From positions 1-6,441 of the forward strand of contig JAZQXA010000126.1 in assembly GCA_045632605.1 (NCBI GenBank): a DNA stretch of 6,441 nucleotides. The letters run 5' to 3'. Every line of letters begins with the position of its first letter. The stretch's first letter is position 1. This document shows positions 1 to 6,441 of this stretch, piece by piece. The position numbers were made by a program, and so were the translations under genes. The DNA is from Flemingiibacterium sp045632605. GTDB taxonomy: Bacteria; Bacillota; Clostridia; Oscillospirales; CAG-272. The notes beneath the pieces were generated by a model. It did no database searches and was not told where the DNA came from. It worked only from the letters and a program-made list of their open reading frames with translations.

Positions 1-1
1 A

Positions 2-400
2 TGTGACGGCATGATAGTCGGTTCACCCGTACATTATGCAGGCGCATCGGGACAGGTTACAAGCTTTCTCGGAAGAATGTTTTACAGCGGCGGAGGTAAA
101 CTGCAGGGAAAACCCGGAGCGGCGGTCGTTTCCTGCCGCAGAGGCGGTGCTTCGGCGGCATTCGAGTCGCTTAACAAGTTCTTCCAGATAAACAATATGC
201 CGCTTGTCACCTCGCAGTACTGGAATTCGGTACACGGCAATACCCCTGAAGAAGTAAAGCAGGACCTCGAGGGACTTCAGGTAATGCGTGCGCTCGGCGA
301 TAACATGGCGTGGTTACTCAAATCCATTGCCGCAGGAAAAGAAAACGGTGTCAAATATCCCGAAAGAGAAGCAAAGGCAAGAACTAATTTTATAAGATAA
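2..400 (+). CDS. Flavodoxin-like NADPH-dependent FMN reductase family protein (5' end missing)
   Basis: The reading frame is open from the first base of the window (Cys-Asp-Gly precede the first Met at 11), so the gene starts upstream and this is its C-terminal 132 residues. What is seen: the flavin-loop motif GSPVHYAGASG followed by a TSFLGRMFYSGG segment, then a core strand around AAVVSCRRGG, then YWNSVHG, and a C-terminal helix with the LEGLQVMRALGDNMAWLLK pattern. These are the hallmarks of the flavodoxin-fold FMN reductase / iron-sulfur flavoprotein-like family, whose members bind FMN and pass electrons from NAD(P)H to small acceptors in the cytosol. Family members usually have about 200 residues, so roughly 70 N-terminal residues, including the GSP phosphate loop and any CxxC cluster, lie outside the window. 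The physiological substrate cannot be told. The next gene starts 80 nt downstream with its own possible promoter, so co-transcription is not evident. Confidence 0.88.
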   Translation, partial: CDGMIVGSPVHYAGASGQVTSFLGRMFYSGGGKLQGKPGAAVVSCRRGGASAAFESLNKFFQINNMPLVTSQYWNSVHGNTPEEVKQDLEGLQVMRALGDNMAWLLKSIAAGKENGVKYPEREAKARTNFIR

Positions 401-412
401 AATCGGCATATA

Positions 413-441
413 TTGATTTTTTCGCCGAAATGCGGTAAAAT
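413..441 (+). promoter_or_regulatory. Candidate sigma-A-type promoter for the rhomboid-like gene
   Basis: TTGATT (413-418) and TAAAAT (436-441) are separated by 17 nt, matching the -35/-10 consensus at 4 of 6 and 5 of 6 positions. Transcription would begin near 448, giving a leader of about 33 nt before the AAGGAG ribosome binding site (468-473). The stretch is AT-rich, so chance matches are likely and this is only a plausible call. Confidence 0.45.
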
Positions 442-480
442 AATATATGTATTGTATTCTCAAAAACAAGGAGATTATTT

Positions 481-1140
481 ATGTATTACCGTCAGGGACT
501 TCTTGATAAACTTGACCGAAAATTCGGCAAATATGCAATAAAAAATTTGATGATGATTCTCGTCGGCGCAATGGGAATTGTTTATGTTATGGATTTTATG
601 TTCATGTCTGCGATGGACGTTTCGCTCTGGTCAAGGCTCAATTTTGACCGTACGGCAATAATGAACGGCGAGGTATGGCGAATCGTAACATTCCTTTTTC
701 TGCCGCCATCTTCCTCGGGAATCTTGTGGACGATAATCTCTCTGTATTTTTACTGGTTTGTTGGCTCTGCGCTTGAGGAAAAATGGGGAGCTTTCGGTTT
801 TAACGCTTACTATCTTCTCGGCGCACTCGGCGCAATAACATTGGGCTTCGTTACCGGATATGCGACTAATACTTATCTGAATTTAACGCTGTTCATAGCG
901 TTTGCACTGCTTTATCCAAGGTATGAGCTTCGCATATTTTTCCTCGTTCCGCTTGAAGCGCGATGGATCGCGCTTCTCGATATTATTCTGCTTGCGTGGA
1001 TGTTCATAAATATCGGTTGGTTTGGGCGTTTTGCTCTAATTATAGCGATAATAAATCTTCTTATCTTCTTCACACCGCATCTTATTGATAACATTAAATC
1101 TATTTACCGACGTATAAAGTGGAAACGGAATTTTAAATGA
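481..1140 (+). CDS. Rhomboid/derlin-like polytopic membrane protein, probably proteolytically inactive
   Basis: This 219-residue integral membrane protein starts at ATG 481, with AAGGAG (468-473) 7 nt upstream. Hydrophobic segments lie at about residues 22-42, 67-75/81-96, 108-127, 132-147, 152-176 and 182-198, suggesting six membrane spans. The tail is strongly basic (YRRIKWKRNFK), consistent with a cytosolic C-terminus. Rhomboid-superfamily signs are NGEVWRIVTFLF (62-73, the WR element of the L1 region) and the GSALEEKWG stretch (95-103), which recalls the end of rhomboid TM2. The catalytic GxSG of TM4 is absent: the corresponding place reads TNTYLNLTLFIAFALLYP (129-146). The TM6 HxxxGxxxG helix is also missing; the only nearby His is H200 at the membrane edge. 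The later FFLVPLEARWIAL segment recalls derlins. I infer a rhomboid pseudoprotease that may bind or chaperone membrane proteins; client and function are unknown. The gene stands alone between its promoter and a strong terminator. Confidence 0.75.
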   Translation: MYYRQGLLDKLDRKFGKYAIKNLMMILVGAMGIVYVMDFMFMSAMDVSLWSRLNFDRTAIMNGEVWRIVTFLFLPPSSSGILWTIISLYFYWFVGSALEEKWGAFGFNAYYLLGALGAITLGFVTGYATNTYLNLTLFIAFALLYPRYELRIFFLVPLEARWIALLDIILLAWMFINIGWFGRFALIIAIINLLIFFTPHLIDNIKSIYRRIKWKRNFK

Positions 1141-1145
1141 ATTTT

Positions 1146-1180
1146 AAAGCTGTCTTTTTATTTGAGAAGACAGCTTTTTT
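1146..1180 (+). terminator. Intrinsic terminator of the rhomboid-like gene
   Basis: A perfect 11-bp stem, AAAGCTGTCTT (1146-1156) with AAGACAGCTTT (1167-1177), closes a 10-nt loop and runs into a T tract (1175-1180). It begins 5 nt after the stop codon. It separates the rhomboid-like gene from the uvrBA promoter. Confidence 0.93.
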
Positions 1181-1216
1181 GTAATTCCGACTTGCAATAA
1201 ATCTAATAATTACATC

Positions 1217-1245
1217 TTTACATTTAAAAATATTTGTGCTATACT
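1217..1245 (+). promoter_or_regulatory. uvrBA operon promoter (extended -10)
   Basis: TTTACA (1217-1222) and TATACT (1240-1245) are spaced by 17 nt, each matching consensus at 5 of 6 positions, and the -10 is preceded by TGC (1237-1239), an extended -10 element. Transcription would start near 1252, about 30 nt before the uvrB ATG. A second TATAAT lies at 1245-1250 but has no -35 at a suitable distance. The position of this promoter rules out translation from the upstream in-frame TTG at 1234. Confidence 0.75.
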
Positions 1246-1253
1246 ATAATATA

Positions 1254-1267
1254 CGAACAAATTTTCT
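1254..1267 (+). promoter_or_regulatory. Possible LexA/DinR (SOS) box, imperfect
   Basis: CGAACaaatTTTCT resembles the Gram-positive LexA operator CGAAC-N4-GTTCG. The left half is exact and the right half matches 3 of 5 positions. It sits at about +2 to +15 from the predicted transcription start, where bound repressor would block RNA polymerase. uvrBA is a LexA target in Bacillus subtilis, which supports the idea, but the imperfect right half keeps this tentative. Confidence 0.45.
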
Positions 1268-1281
1268 GTGAGGTGCCGACG

Positions 1282-3267
1282 ATGGACAGATTTAAGCTGC
1301 ATTCACCGTATAAACCGACCGGTGACCAGCCGGATGCTATAGATAGGCTTGCCGCTGGGGTTGAAGCTGGGATGAAAAATCAGACCCTGCTTGGCGTTAC
1401 CGGCTCGGGCAAGACTTTTACAATGGCGAATATTATTGCGAAGGTCAACCGTCCGACGTTGGTGCTTGCGCACAATAAAACCCTTGCGGCACAGCTTTGC
1501 TCGGAGTTTCGTGAGTTCTTTCCCGAAAACGCGGTCGAATTTTTTGTTTCGTACTACGACTATTATCAGCCGGAGGCGTATATTCCCGGAAAGGATATGT
1601 ATATCGAAAAGGACAGCTCGGTAAACGATGAAATTGATATGCTCCGTCACAGTGCGACGAGCTCACTTTTTGAAAGACGGGATGTCATAATCGTGTCGAG
1701 CGTATCTTGCATATATTCGCTCGGTGACCCGGCGGAATATCAGTCGATGCTGATAGCTCTCCGTCCGGGAATGATTATGGAAAGGGACGAGCTTACGAAG
1801 CGGCTTATTTCCATGTCATATGATAGAAATGACATGAATTTTGTGCGTGACAAATTCCGTGTACGCGGAGATGTTGTTGAAATACGTCCGGCTTCAAGCG
1901 GAGACAAGGCGATACGGGTTGAATTTTTCGGCGACGAGATTGAGCGTGTGTCCGAGATAAACACGGTTACAGGTGAGCTGCTTCGCACACTTTCTTATGT
2001 GGCGATATACCCTGCAACGCATTATGCTGTGTCGGATGAACGCCGTGAAGCGGCACTTCGCGAGATAGAGGATGAGCTTGTGGAGAGAGTGGATTTCTTC
2101 CGTTCGCAGAATAAACTGCTCGAAGCACAGCGAATTGAGGAGCGTACGAGATATGACCTCGAAATGTTACGCGAGATAGGCTTCTGCTCGGGTGTTGAAA
2201 ACTATTCGAGAGTTATGGCAGGACGTGAACCCGGCTCGACTCCGTATACACTTCTCGACTATTTCCCGAAGGATTTTCTTCTGTTTGTCGATGAGTCGCA
2301 CGTTACGCTTCCGCAGGTTAAGGGAATGAGCGGCGGTGACAGAGCAAGAAAGAAAAATCTTGTTGAATTTGGTTTCAGACTGCCGTCTGCATTTGATAAC
2401 CGTCCGCTGTTTTTTGATGAATTTGAATCGAAGATTAATCAGGCGATATATGTCAGTGCAACGCCGGCGGAATATGAAAAAAACCGTTCGGAGCAGACAG
2501 TTGAGCAGATTATACGCCCGACGGGACTTCTTGACCCCGAGGTTGAAGTCAGACCGATTGAGGGACAGATTGACGACCTTATCGGCGAGATACACGCGAG
2601 GGTGGAACGCGGTGAGAGAGTGCTTGTTACCACTCTCACGAAGAAGATGGCAGAAGACCTTACCGAATATCTTGAAATGAATCTTATAAAGGTCAAGTAT
2701 ATCCATCACAATGTCGAAACAATGGAGCGAAGCGAAATAATTCGCGACCTGCGACTTGGTGTATTTGACGTGCTTGTGGGAATCAATCTTCTCAGAGAGG
2801 GACTTGACATTCCCGAAGTATCGCTTGTTGCCATACTCGATGCGGACAAGGAGGGCTTCCTGCGCTCGGAAACCTCGCTTATACAGACGATAGGACGTGC
2901 CGCACGAAATGCGGACGGCAAGGTTATCATGTATGCCGATTCGGTTACAGCTTCGATGCAGGCAGCAATCGACGAAACCAACCGCCGACGTGAGCTTCAG
3001 CGGGCATACAACGATGCAAACGGTATCACACCGCAGACAATAAAAAAGAGCGTACGCGACCTTATCGAAATCGGAAAAAAAGAGGCGGAAGCTGCACCGG
3101 AAAAGAAATACAAGGATGCGCTGCGTGACAAAAAGAAGCTGTCGTCAAGCGAAAAGACGGCACTTATTGAGGAGCTTACCGCAGAAATGAAAGCAGCGGC
3201 GAAGAAGCTTGAATTTGAGCGTGCGGCATATCTGCGAGATAAGATTAAAAATTTACAGGGTATATAA
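1282..3267 (+). CDS. uvrB: UvrABC system protein B (excinuclease ABC subunit B)
   Basis: UvrB is the damage-verifying helicase-like subunit of nucleotide excision repair: it is loaded on DNA by UvrA, inserts a beta-hairpin between the strands, and recruits UvrC for incision. The protein has 661 residues, a normal length. Visible motifs: Walker A GVTGSGKT (38-45), the Tyr-rich beta-hairpin YYDYYQPEAYIPGKDMYIEKD region (91-111), Walker B DESH (337-340), the helicase C-terminal region with GINLLREGLDIPE and motif VI QTIGRAARN (535-543, arginine fingers), and a C-terminal UVR helical hairpin (about 626-661, LEFERAAYLRDKI) that binds UvrC and UvrA. The ATG at 1282 is chosen because MDRFKLHSPYKPTGDQP is the usual UvrB N-terminus and GAGGTG (1270-1275) lies 6 nt upstream. 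A 16-residue extension to a TTG at 1234 would start inside the promoter. It is the first gene of the uvrB-uvrA operon. Confidence 0.98.
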   Translation: MDRFKLHSPYKPTGDQPDAIDRLAAGVEAGMKNQTLLGVTGSGKTFTMANIIAKVNRPTLVLAHNKTLAAQLCSEFREFFPENAVEFFVSYYDYYQPEAYIPGKDMYIEKDSSVNDEIDMLRHSATSSLFERRDVIIVSSVSCIYSLGDPAEYQSMLIALRPGMIMERDELTKRLISMSYDRNDMNFVRDKFRVRGDVVEIRPASSGDKAIRVEFFGDEIERVSEINTVTGELLRTLSYVAIYPATHYAVSDERREAALREIEDELVERVDFFRSQNKLLEAQRIEERTRYDLEMLREIGFCSGVENYSRVMAGREPGSTPYTLLDYFPKDFLLFVDESHVTLPQVKGMSGGDRARKKNLVEFGFRLPSAFDNRPLFFDEFESKINQAIYVSATPAEYEKNRSEQTVEQIIRPTGLLDPEVEVRPIEGQIDDLIGEIHARVERGERVLVTTLTKKMAEDLTEYLEMNLIKVKYIHHNVETMERSEIIRDLRLGVFDVLVGINLLREGLDIPEVSLVAILDADKEGFLRSETSLIQTIGRAARNADGKVIMYADSVTASMQAAIDETNRRRELQRAYNDANGITPQTIKKSVRDLIEIGKKEAEAAPEKKYKDALRDKKKLSSSEKTALIEELTAEMKAAAKKLEFERAAYLRDKIKNLQGI

Positions 3268-3286
3268 CCCTATTGGGAGATAAAAA

Positions 3287-6130
3287 ATGGCAGATTTGGT
3301 GATGCGCGGTGTGCGCGTACACAACTTAAAGGATATTGACCTGACGATTCCGCGTGACAAGCTTGTTGTGTTCACGGGGCTTTCCGGCTCGGGAAAATCA
3401 TCACTCGCGTTTGACACGATATACGCGGAGGGCCACAGACGCTTTGTTGAATCGTTGTCGAGCTATGCGAGAATGTTCCTCGGTCAGCTTGATAAGCCTG
3501 ACCTTGATTCAATTGAGGGGCTTTCTCCGGCTATTTCGATTGACCAGAAAACTACGTCGAAAAATCCCCGTTCGACCGTCGGAACGGTGACGGAAATATA
3601 CGATTATCTGCGCCTTTTATATGCAAGAATCGGTATACCCCACTGTCCCGTGTGCGGCAAGGAGATTCGTCAGCAGACGGTTGACCAGATAATAGACAAA
3701 ATCATGACTCTTCCCGAGGGGACACGATTCATGATACTTGCTCCGATGGTACGCGGAAAAAAGGGTATGCATGAAAAAATTTTCGAGGATGCGAAAAAAA
3801 GCGGTTATGTCCGAGTTCGTGTTGACGGGGCAATGTATGACCTTGGTGAGGAAATAAAGCTTGACAAGAATATTAAACATACTGTCGAAATCGTTGTTGA
3901 CCGTCTTGTAAGGCGTGAGGATGTTCGCTCCCGTCTTGCCGATTCGGTTGAAACCGCACTTGCGCTGACCGAGGGAAATCTCATTGTTTCAATCGTGCTT
4001 CGCGACGGTGAGGTTTTCGACGGCGATACTGAAATTTCATTTTCACAAAGCTACGCTTGTGAGGAACACGGTATCAGTATCGGGGAATTGTCGCCGAGAA
4101 TGTTTTCGTTCAATAACCCGTTCGGTGCGTGCGAAAAATGTGCCGGACTCGGCGAGATGCGTATCGTTTCGGCGGATAAGGTCATACCCGACAAGTCGCT
4201 TTCGCTTCGCGAGGGGGCAGTTCAGGTAAACGGCTTCAAGTCGCTTGACGAGGAAAGCTGGAACGGACCGTTATTCGAAGCGGTTGCCGAAAGATACGGC
4301 TTTACGCTTGATATGCCGCTTGACGAATATTCGGACAAGCAGCTTAAAGCATTGCTTTACGGAACCGGCAACGAGGTTTATGAAATAACGCGCTTCTGGG
4401 AAGGTGCAGCAAAGCATCAGCGAGTCAAGTTTGACGGTGTTATCGGCATTATTCAGCAGCGCTTTGACCAGTCACAGCATGAATATTATGAGGAATTTAT
4501 CGAGGATATTCCGTGTCCCGAATGTCATGGAAAACGCCTCAATCCCATATCCCTTGCGGTTACTGTCGGTGGTATCGGTATTGACGATTTCTGCCGTATG
4601 TCGGTTACAAAAGCACTCGAATTTGTAAATTCGCTGACCTTTACCGACATGGAAATGGCTATAGCAAAGGAGATAATCAAGGAGATAAAATCAAGACTCG
4701 GATTTCTTGAAAGTGTCGGTCTTGATTACCTGACTCTCGCACGAAAGGCAGGTACACTTTCCGGCGGTGAGGCACAGAGAATCAGGCTTGCAACGCAGAT
4801 AGGTTCTTCACTTATGGGCGTGCTTTATATTCTTGACGAGCCGAGTATCGGTCTGCATCAGCGCGATAATTCCAAGCTTATTGCAACACTAAAACGCCTA
4901 CGTGATGCCGGAAACAGTCTTATCGTTGTCGAGCACGACGAGGAAACGATGGAAGCCTCGGATTACATTGTCGATATTGGCCCCGGCGCAGGTATACACG
5001 GCGGTCATATCGTTGCGGCAGGTACACCGGACGAAATAAAAGCTCATCCAACGTCAATTACCGGAGCATATTTATCGGGACGTGAAAAGATTGAAGTTCC
5101 TGCATTAAGACGCGCCGGAAACGGCAAACAGCTTAAAATCATCGGTGCGACGCAGAATAATCTCAAAAACATTGATGTTTCAGTGCCTCTCGGACTTTTC
5201 TGCTGTGTAACGGGGGTTTCCGGCTCGGGTAAGTCCTCGCTCGTTAATTCGATTCTTTATCAGACACTTGCACACGAGCTTAACCGTGCCCACACATATC
5301 CCGGTAAGCACAAAAAAATCGAAGGTATTGAAAATCTCGACAAGATAATTGCAATCGACCAAAGCCCAATCGGACGTACACCGCGTTCAAATCCGGCGAC
5401 ATACACGGGACTCTTCACCGACATCCGTGAGCTTTTTGCGAAGACAACGGATGCAAAGATGCGTGGCTACAGTGCCGGACGTTTTTCATTCAATGTCAAA
5501 GGCGGACGGTGTGAGGCGTGTGAGGGTGACGGCGTTAAATGTATTGAAATGCATTTTTTACCTGATGTTTATGTCACTTGCGATGCCTGCAAGGGTAAGC
5601 GTTACAACCGCGATACGCTTGAAGTCAAGTATAAGGGGAAGAATATTTCCGATGTTCTCGAAATGACTGTTGAGGAGGGACTTGAATTTTTCAAGGACTT
5701 ACCCAGACTTGCCAAAAAGCTGCAGACACTTTTCGATGTCGGACTTGGATACATTAAAATCGGTCAGTCATCGACCACTCTGTCCGGCGGCGAAGCACAG
5801 CGAGTAAAGCTCGCAACAGAGCTTGCCAAGCGTTCAACCGGAAAGACTATTTATATCCTCGACGAGCCGACAACGGGACTTCATATGGCTGATGTAAAGA
5901 AGCTGATTGAGGTATTACAGCGGCTTGTTGACGGGGGAAATACGGTGCTTGTTATCGAGCACAATCTCGACATGATAAAAACTGCCGACTATATTATCGA
6001 CCTCGGTCCCGAGGGCGGTGACGGCGGCGGTGAGATTATAGCGGTCGGTACACCCGAGGAGGTTTCCGAGTGCGAAAAGTCGTACACGGGTCAGTATCTC
6101 AAGAAGATGCTTGGAAAGAAACGTAAATAA
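3287..6130 (+). CDS. uvrA: UvrABC system protein A (excinuclease ABC subunit A)
   Basis: UvrA is the dimeric ABC-type ATPase that recognises bulky DNA lesions and hands them to UvrB. The protein has 947 residues, as expected. Seen in order: Walker A GLSGSGKS (31-38); CPVC (C120, C123); an insertion zinc module C258-x2-H261-x20-C282-x2-C285 around FSFNNPFGAC; CPEC (C410, C413); signature LSGGEAQ (491-497) and Walker B LYILDEPS (D517/E518) of the first ATPase; second Walker A GVSGSGKS (643-650); the DNA-binding zinc finger C742-x2-C745-x19-C765-x2-C768 with IEMHFLPDVYV between; second LSGGEAQ (832-838) and Walker B ILDEPTTGLH (D859/E860). No key residue is missing. The first module uses His in place of its second Cys. 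The start at 3287 has GGGAG about 7 nt upstream and gives the usual MADxxxxRGxRxHNLKxIDL N-terminus. It lies 19 nt after uvrB with no terminator between, so the two are co-transcribed. It is followed by a hairpin. Confidence 0.98.
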   Translation: MADLVMRGVRVHNLKDIDLTIPRDKLVVFTGLSGSGKSSLAFDTIYAEGHRRFVESLSSYARMFLGQLDKPDLDSIEGLSPAISIDQKTTSKNPRSTVGTVTEIYDYLRLLYARIGIPHCPVCGKEIRQQTVDQIIDKIMTLPEGTRFMILAPMVRGKKGMHEKIFEDAKKSGYVRVRVDGAMYDLGEEIKLDKNIKHTVEIVVDRLVRREDVRSRLADSVETALALTEGNLIVSIVLRDGEVFDGDTEISFSQSYACEEHGISIGELSPRMFSFNNPFGACEKCAGLGEMRIVSADKVIPDKSLSLREGAVQVNGFKSLDEESWNGPLFEAVAERYGFTLDMPLDEYSDKQLKALLYGTGNEVYEITRFWEGAAKHQRVKFDGVIGIIQQRFDQSQHEYYEEFIEDIPCPECHGKRLNPISLAVTVGGIGIDDFCRMSVTKALEFVNSLTFTDMEMAIAKEIIKEIKSRLGFLESVGLDYLTLARKAGTLSGGEAQRIRLATQIGSSLMGVLYILDEPSIGLHQRDNSKLIATLKRLRDAGNSLIVVEHDEETMEASDYIVDIGPGAGIHGGHIVAAGTPDEIKAHPTSITGAYLSGREKIEVPALRRAGNGKQLKIIGATQNNLKNIDVSVPLGLFCCVTGVSGSGKSSLVNSILYQTLAHELNRAHTYPGKHKKIEGIENLDKIIAIDQSPIGRTPRSNPATYTGLFTDIRELFAKTTDAKMRGYSAGRFSFNVKGGRCEACEGDGVKCIEMHFLPDVYVTCDACKGKRYNRDTLEVKYKGKNISDVLEMTVEEGLEFFKDLPRLAKKLQTLFDVGLGYIKIGQSSTTLSGGEAQRVKLATELAKRSTGKTIYILDEPTTGLHMADVKKLIEVLQRLVDGGNTVLVIEHNLDMIKTADYIIDLGPEGGDGGGEIIAVGTPEEVSECEKSYTGQYLKKMLGKKRK

Positions 6131-6136
6131 ATGCAA

Positions 6137-6167
6137 AAAGCCGCTGGTCAAAAAGGCCGGCGGCTTT
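6137..6167. terminator. Hairpin after uvrA, probable (bidirectional) terminator
   Basis: A 13-bp stem with two G-T pairs (6137-6149 with 6155-6167) closes an AAAAA loop 6 nt after the uvrA stop. On the plus strand only TTT follows before GATATTG, so the T tract is short. On the minus strand the stem is followed by five T (complement of 6135-6139), so it would stop transcripts arriving from the tRNA side better. It most likely ends uvrBA mRNA and shields the convergent genes from each other. Confidence 0.75.
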
Positions 6168-6171
6168 GATA

Positions 6172-6194
6172 TTGTAGCGAGTGATGGGAATCGA
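6172..6194 (-). repeat. Partial copy of the tRNA-Gly 3' end (tRNA fragment or att-like site)
   Basis: AGCGAGTGATGGGAATCGA at 6176-6194 is identical to 6327-6345, the T-loop-to-discriminator part of the intact tRNA-Gly. The match extends to 23 nt with one mismatch (6172-6194 versus 6323-6345), which turns the CCA end into ACA. Beyond the exact match on the 5' side of the tRNA sense, GTGG of the T stem is still seen (complement of 6199-6202), but with a changed, 2-nt longer T-arm. The rest of a tRNA (D arm, anticodon arm, 5' acceptor strand) is not found. It is either a tRNA remnant or one half of a direct-repeat pair left by integration at the tRNA 3' end. Confidence 0.8.
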
Positions 6195-6203
6195 GTAGCC
6201 ACA

Positions 6204-6252
6204 AGAGCAAATGCGAGGGCATTTGCTCTACAAGAATGCTGACGCATTCTTG
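6204..6252. repeat. Two adjacent perfect hairpins (palindromic intergenic element)
   Basis: The first hairpin pairs AGAGCAAATGC (6204-6214) with GCATTTGCTCT (6219-6229) around a GAGG loop. One base later the second pairs CAAGAATGC (6231-6239) with GCATTCTTG (6244-6252) around TGAC. Both stems end in AATGC at the loop side. No T tract follows either hairpin on either strand, so these are not ordinary terminators. The layout suits a small REP/MITE-like palindromic repeat or a structured RNA; there is no protein that I can support here. Confidence 0.8.
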
Positions 6253-6284
6253 AGGCGGACTTCTCAGTCACACCAATACGCTGG

Positions 6285-6323
6285 AAAACAAAAATACCGC
6301 AGGATGACCTGCGGCATTTTTTT

Positions 6324-6324
<1 letters not shown>
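6285..6324. terminator. Bidirectional terminator downstream of tRNA-Gly
   Basis: CCGCAGG (6297-6303) pairs with CCTGCGG (6308-6314) around ATGA. On the minus strand the stem gains a T-G pair and several A-T pairs and is followed by TTTTTGTTTT (complement of 6285-6294), a good end for the tRNA transcript directly after its CCA. On the plus strand eight T (6317-6324) follow the stem, so transcripts passing uvrA would also stop here before running antisense through the tRNA. Confidence 0.85.
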
Positions 6325-6397
<73 letters not shown>

Positions 6398-6416
6398 ATC
6401 TTCTTGGTACTCATAT

Positions 6417-6425
6417 ATAATACCA
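6417..6425 (-). promoter_or_regulatory. Possible extended -10 element of the tRNA-Gly promoter
   Basis: On the minus strand TGG-TATTAT (complement of 6425-6417) gives an extended -10 about 20 nt before the tRNA 5' end. Its -35 element would fall at or beyond the window edge, so the promoter cannot be confirmed. A second tRNA gene upstream in the same transcript is equally possible. Confidence 0.35.
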
Positions 6426-6441
6426 CAATTCAAAGCGTTTG

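Noticed and set aside
403..428. TCGGC / GCCGA inverted repeat as a terminator for the flavodoxin-like gene
   Set aside because: The stem is only 5 bp with a 16-nt loop and no T tract follows. The T run is in the loop. It overlaps a likely promoter instead.
1234..1281. A longer uvrB start at TTG 1234 adding 16 residues
   Set aside because: It falls within the predicted promoter, upstream of the likely transcription start. The ATG at 1282 has a GAGGTG site and gives the usual UvrB N-terminus.
2167..2709. A 180-codon minus-strand open frame inside uvrB
   Set aside because: It is a shadow of the uvrB coding frame. It lies wholly inside a conserved gene and its product shows no recognisable domain.
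6204..6252. CRISPR-like repeats
   Set aside because: There are two different hairpins, not regularly spaced identical repeats with unique spacers.
5915..6271. A minus-strand open frame of 118 codons over the uvrA 3' end and hairpin repeat
   Set aside because: It spans the uvrA coding end, the uvrA terminator and the palindromes, with no recognisable domain, so it is a chance frame.

Overview
The window reads as part of a chromosome from a low-to-moderate-GC Firmicute. The close match of UvrA and UvrB to clostridial forms, clear AAGGAG/GAGGTG-type ribosome binding sites, sigma-A-like promoters and a plausible LexA (DinR-type) half-palindrome suggest Clostridia, perhaps a Ruminococcus/Oscillospiraceae relative. 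That placement is inferred from sequence feel, not from a search.

Layout, left to right. Positions 2-400 hold the C-terminal two thirds of a flavodoxin-like, NADPH-dependent FMN reductase family protein cut by the window edge. Positions 481-1140 encode a small polytopic membrane protein with a rhomboid/derlin-like fold signature but no rhomboid catalytic serine motif. It has its own candidate promoter and ends at a strong intrinsic terminator (1146-1180). A good extended -10 promoter (1217-1245) with an imperfect LexA-like box then drives the nucleotide excision repair operon uvrB (1282-3267) - uvrA (3287-6130), with 19 nt between the genes. Both proteins look full length with all key motifs intact. 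UvrA finds DNA damage as an ATP-dependent dimer and loads UvrB, which verifies the lesion and recruits UvrC (not in this window).

The last 310 bases are the least ordinary part. A GC-rich hairpin after uvrA is followed by a 23-nt near-exact copy of the 3' end of a tRNA gene. Two perfect adjacent hairpins follow, then a bidirectional terminator, then an intact minus-strand tRNA-Gly(TCC) with encoded CCA that converges on uvrA. The tRNA-end duplication 151 bp from the real tRNA, with palindromes between, looks like the scar of an integration event or a small palindromic repeat that carries a tRNA tail. I see no complete new defence or mobile system here. The region is mostly core genome with this one odd intergenic patch and a noteworthy rhomboid-like pseudoprotease.
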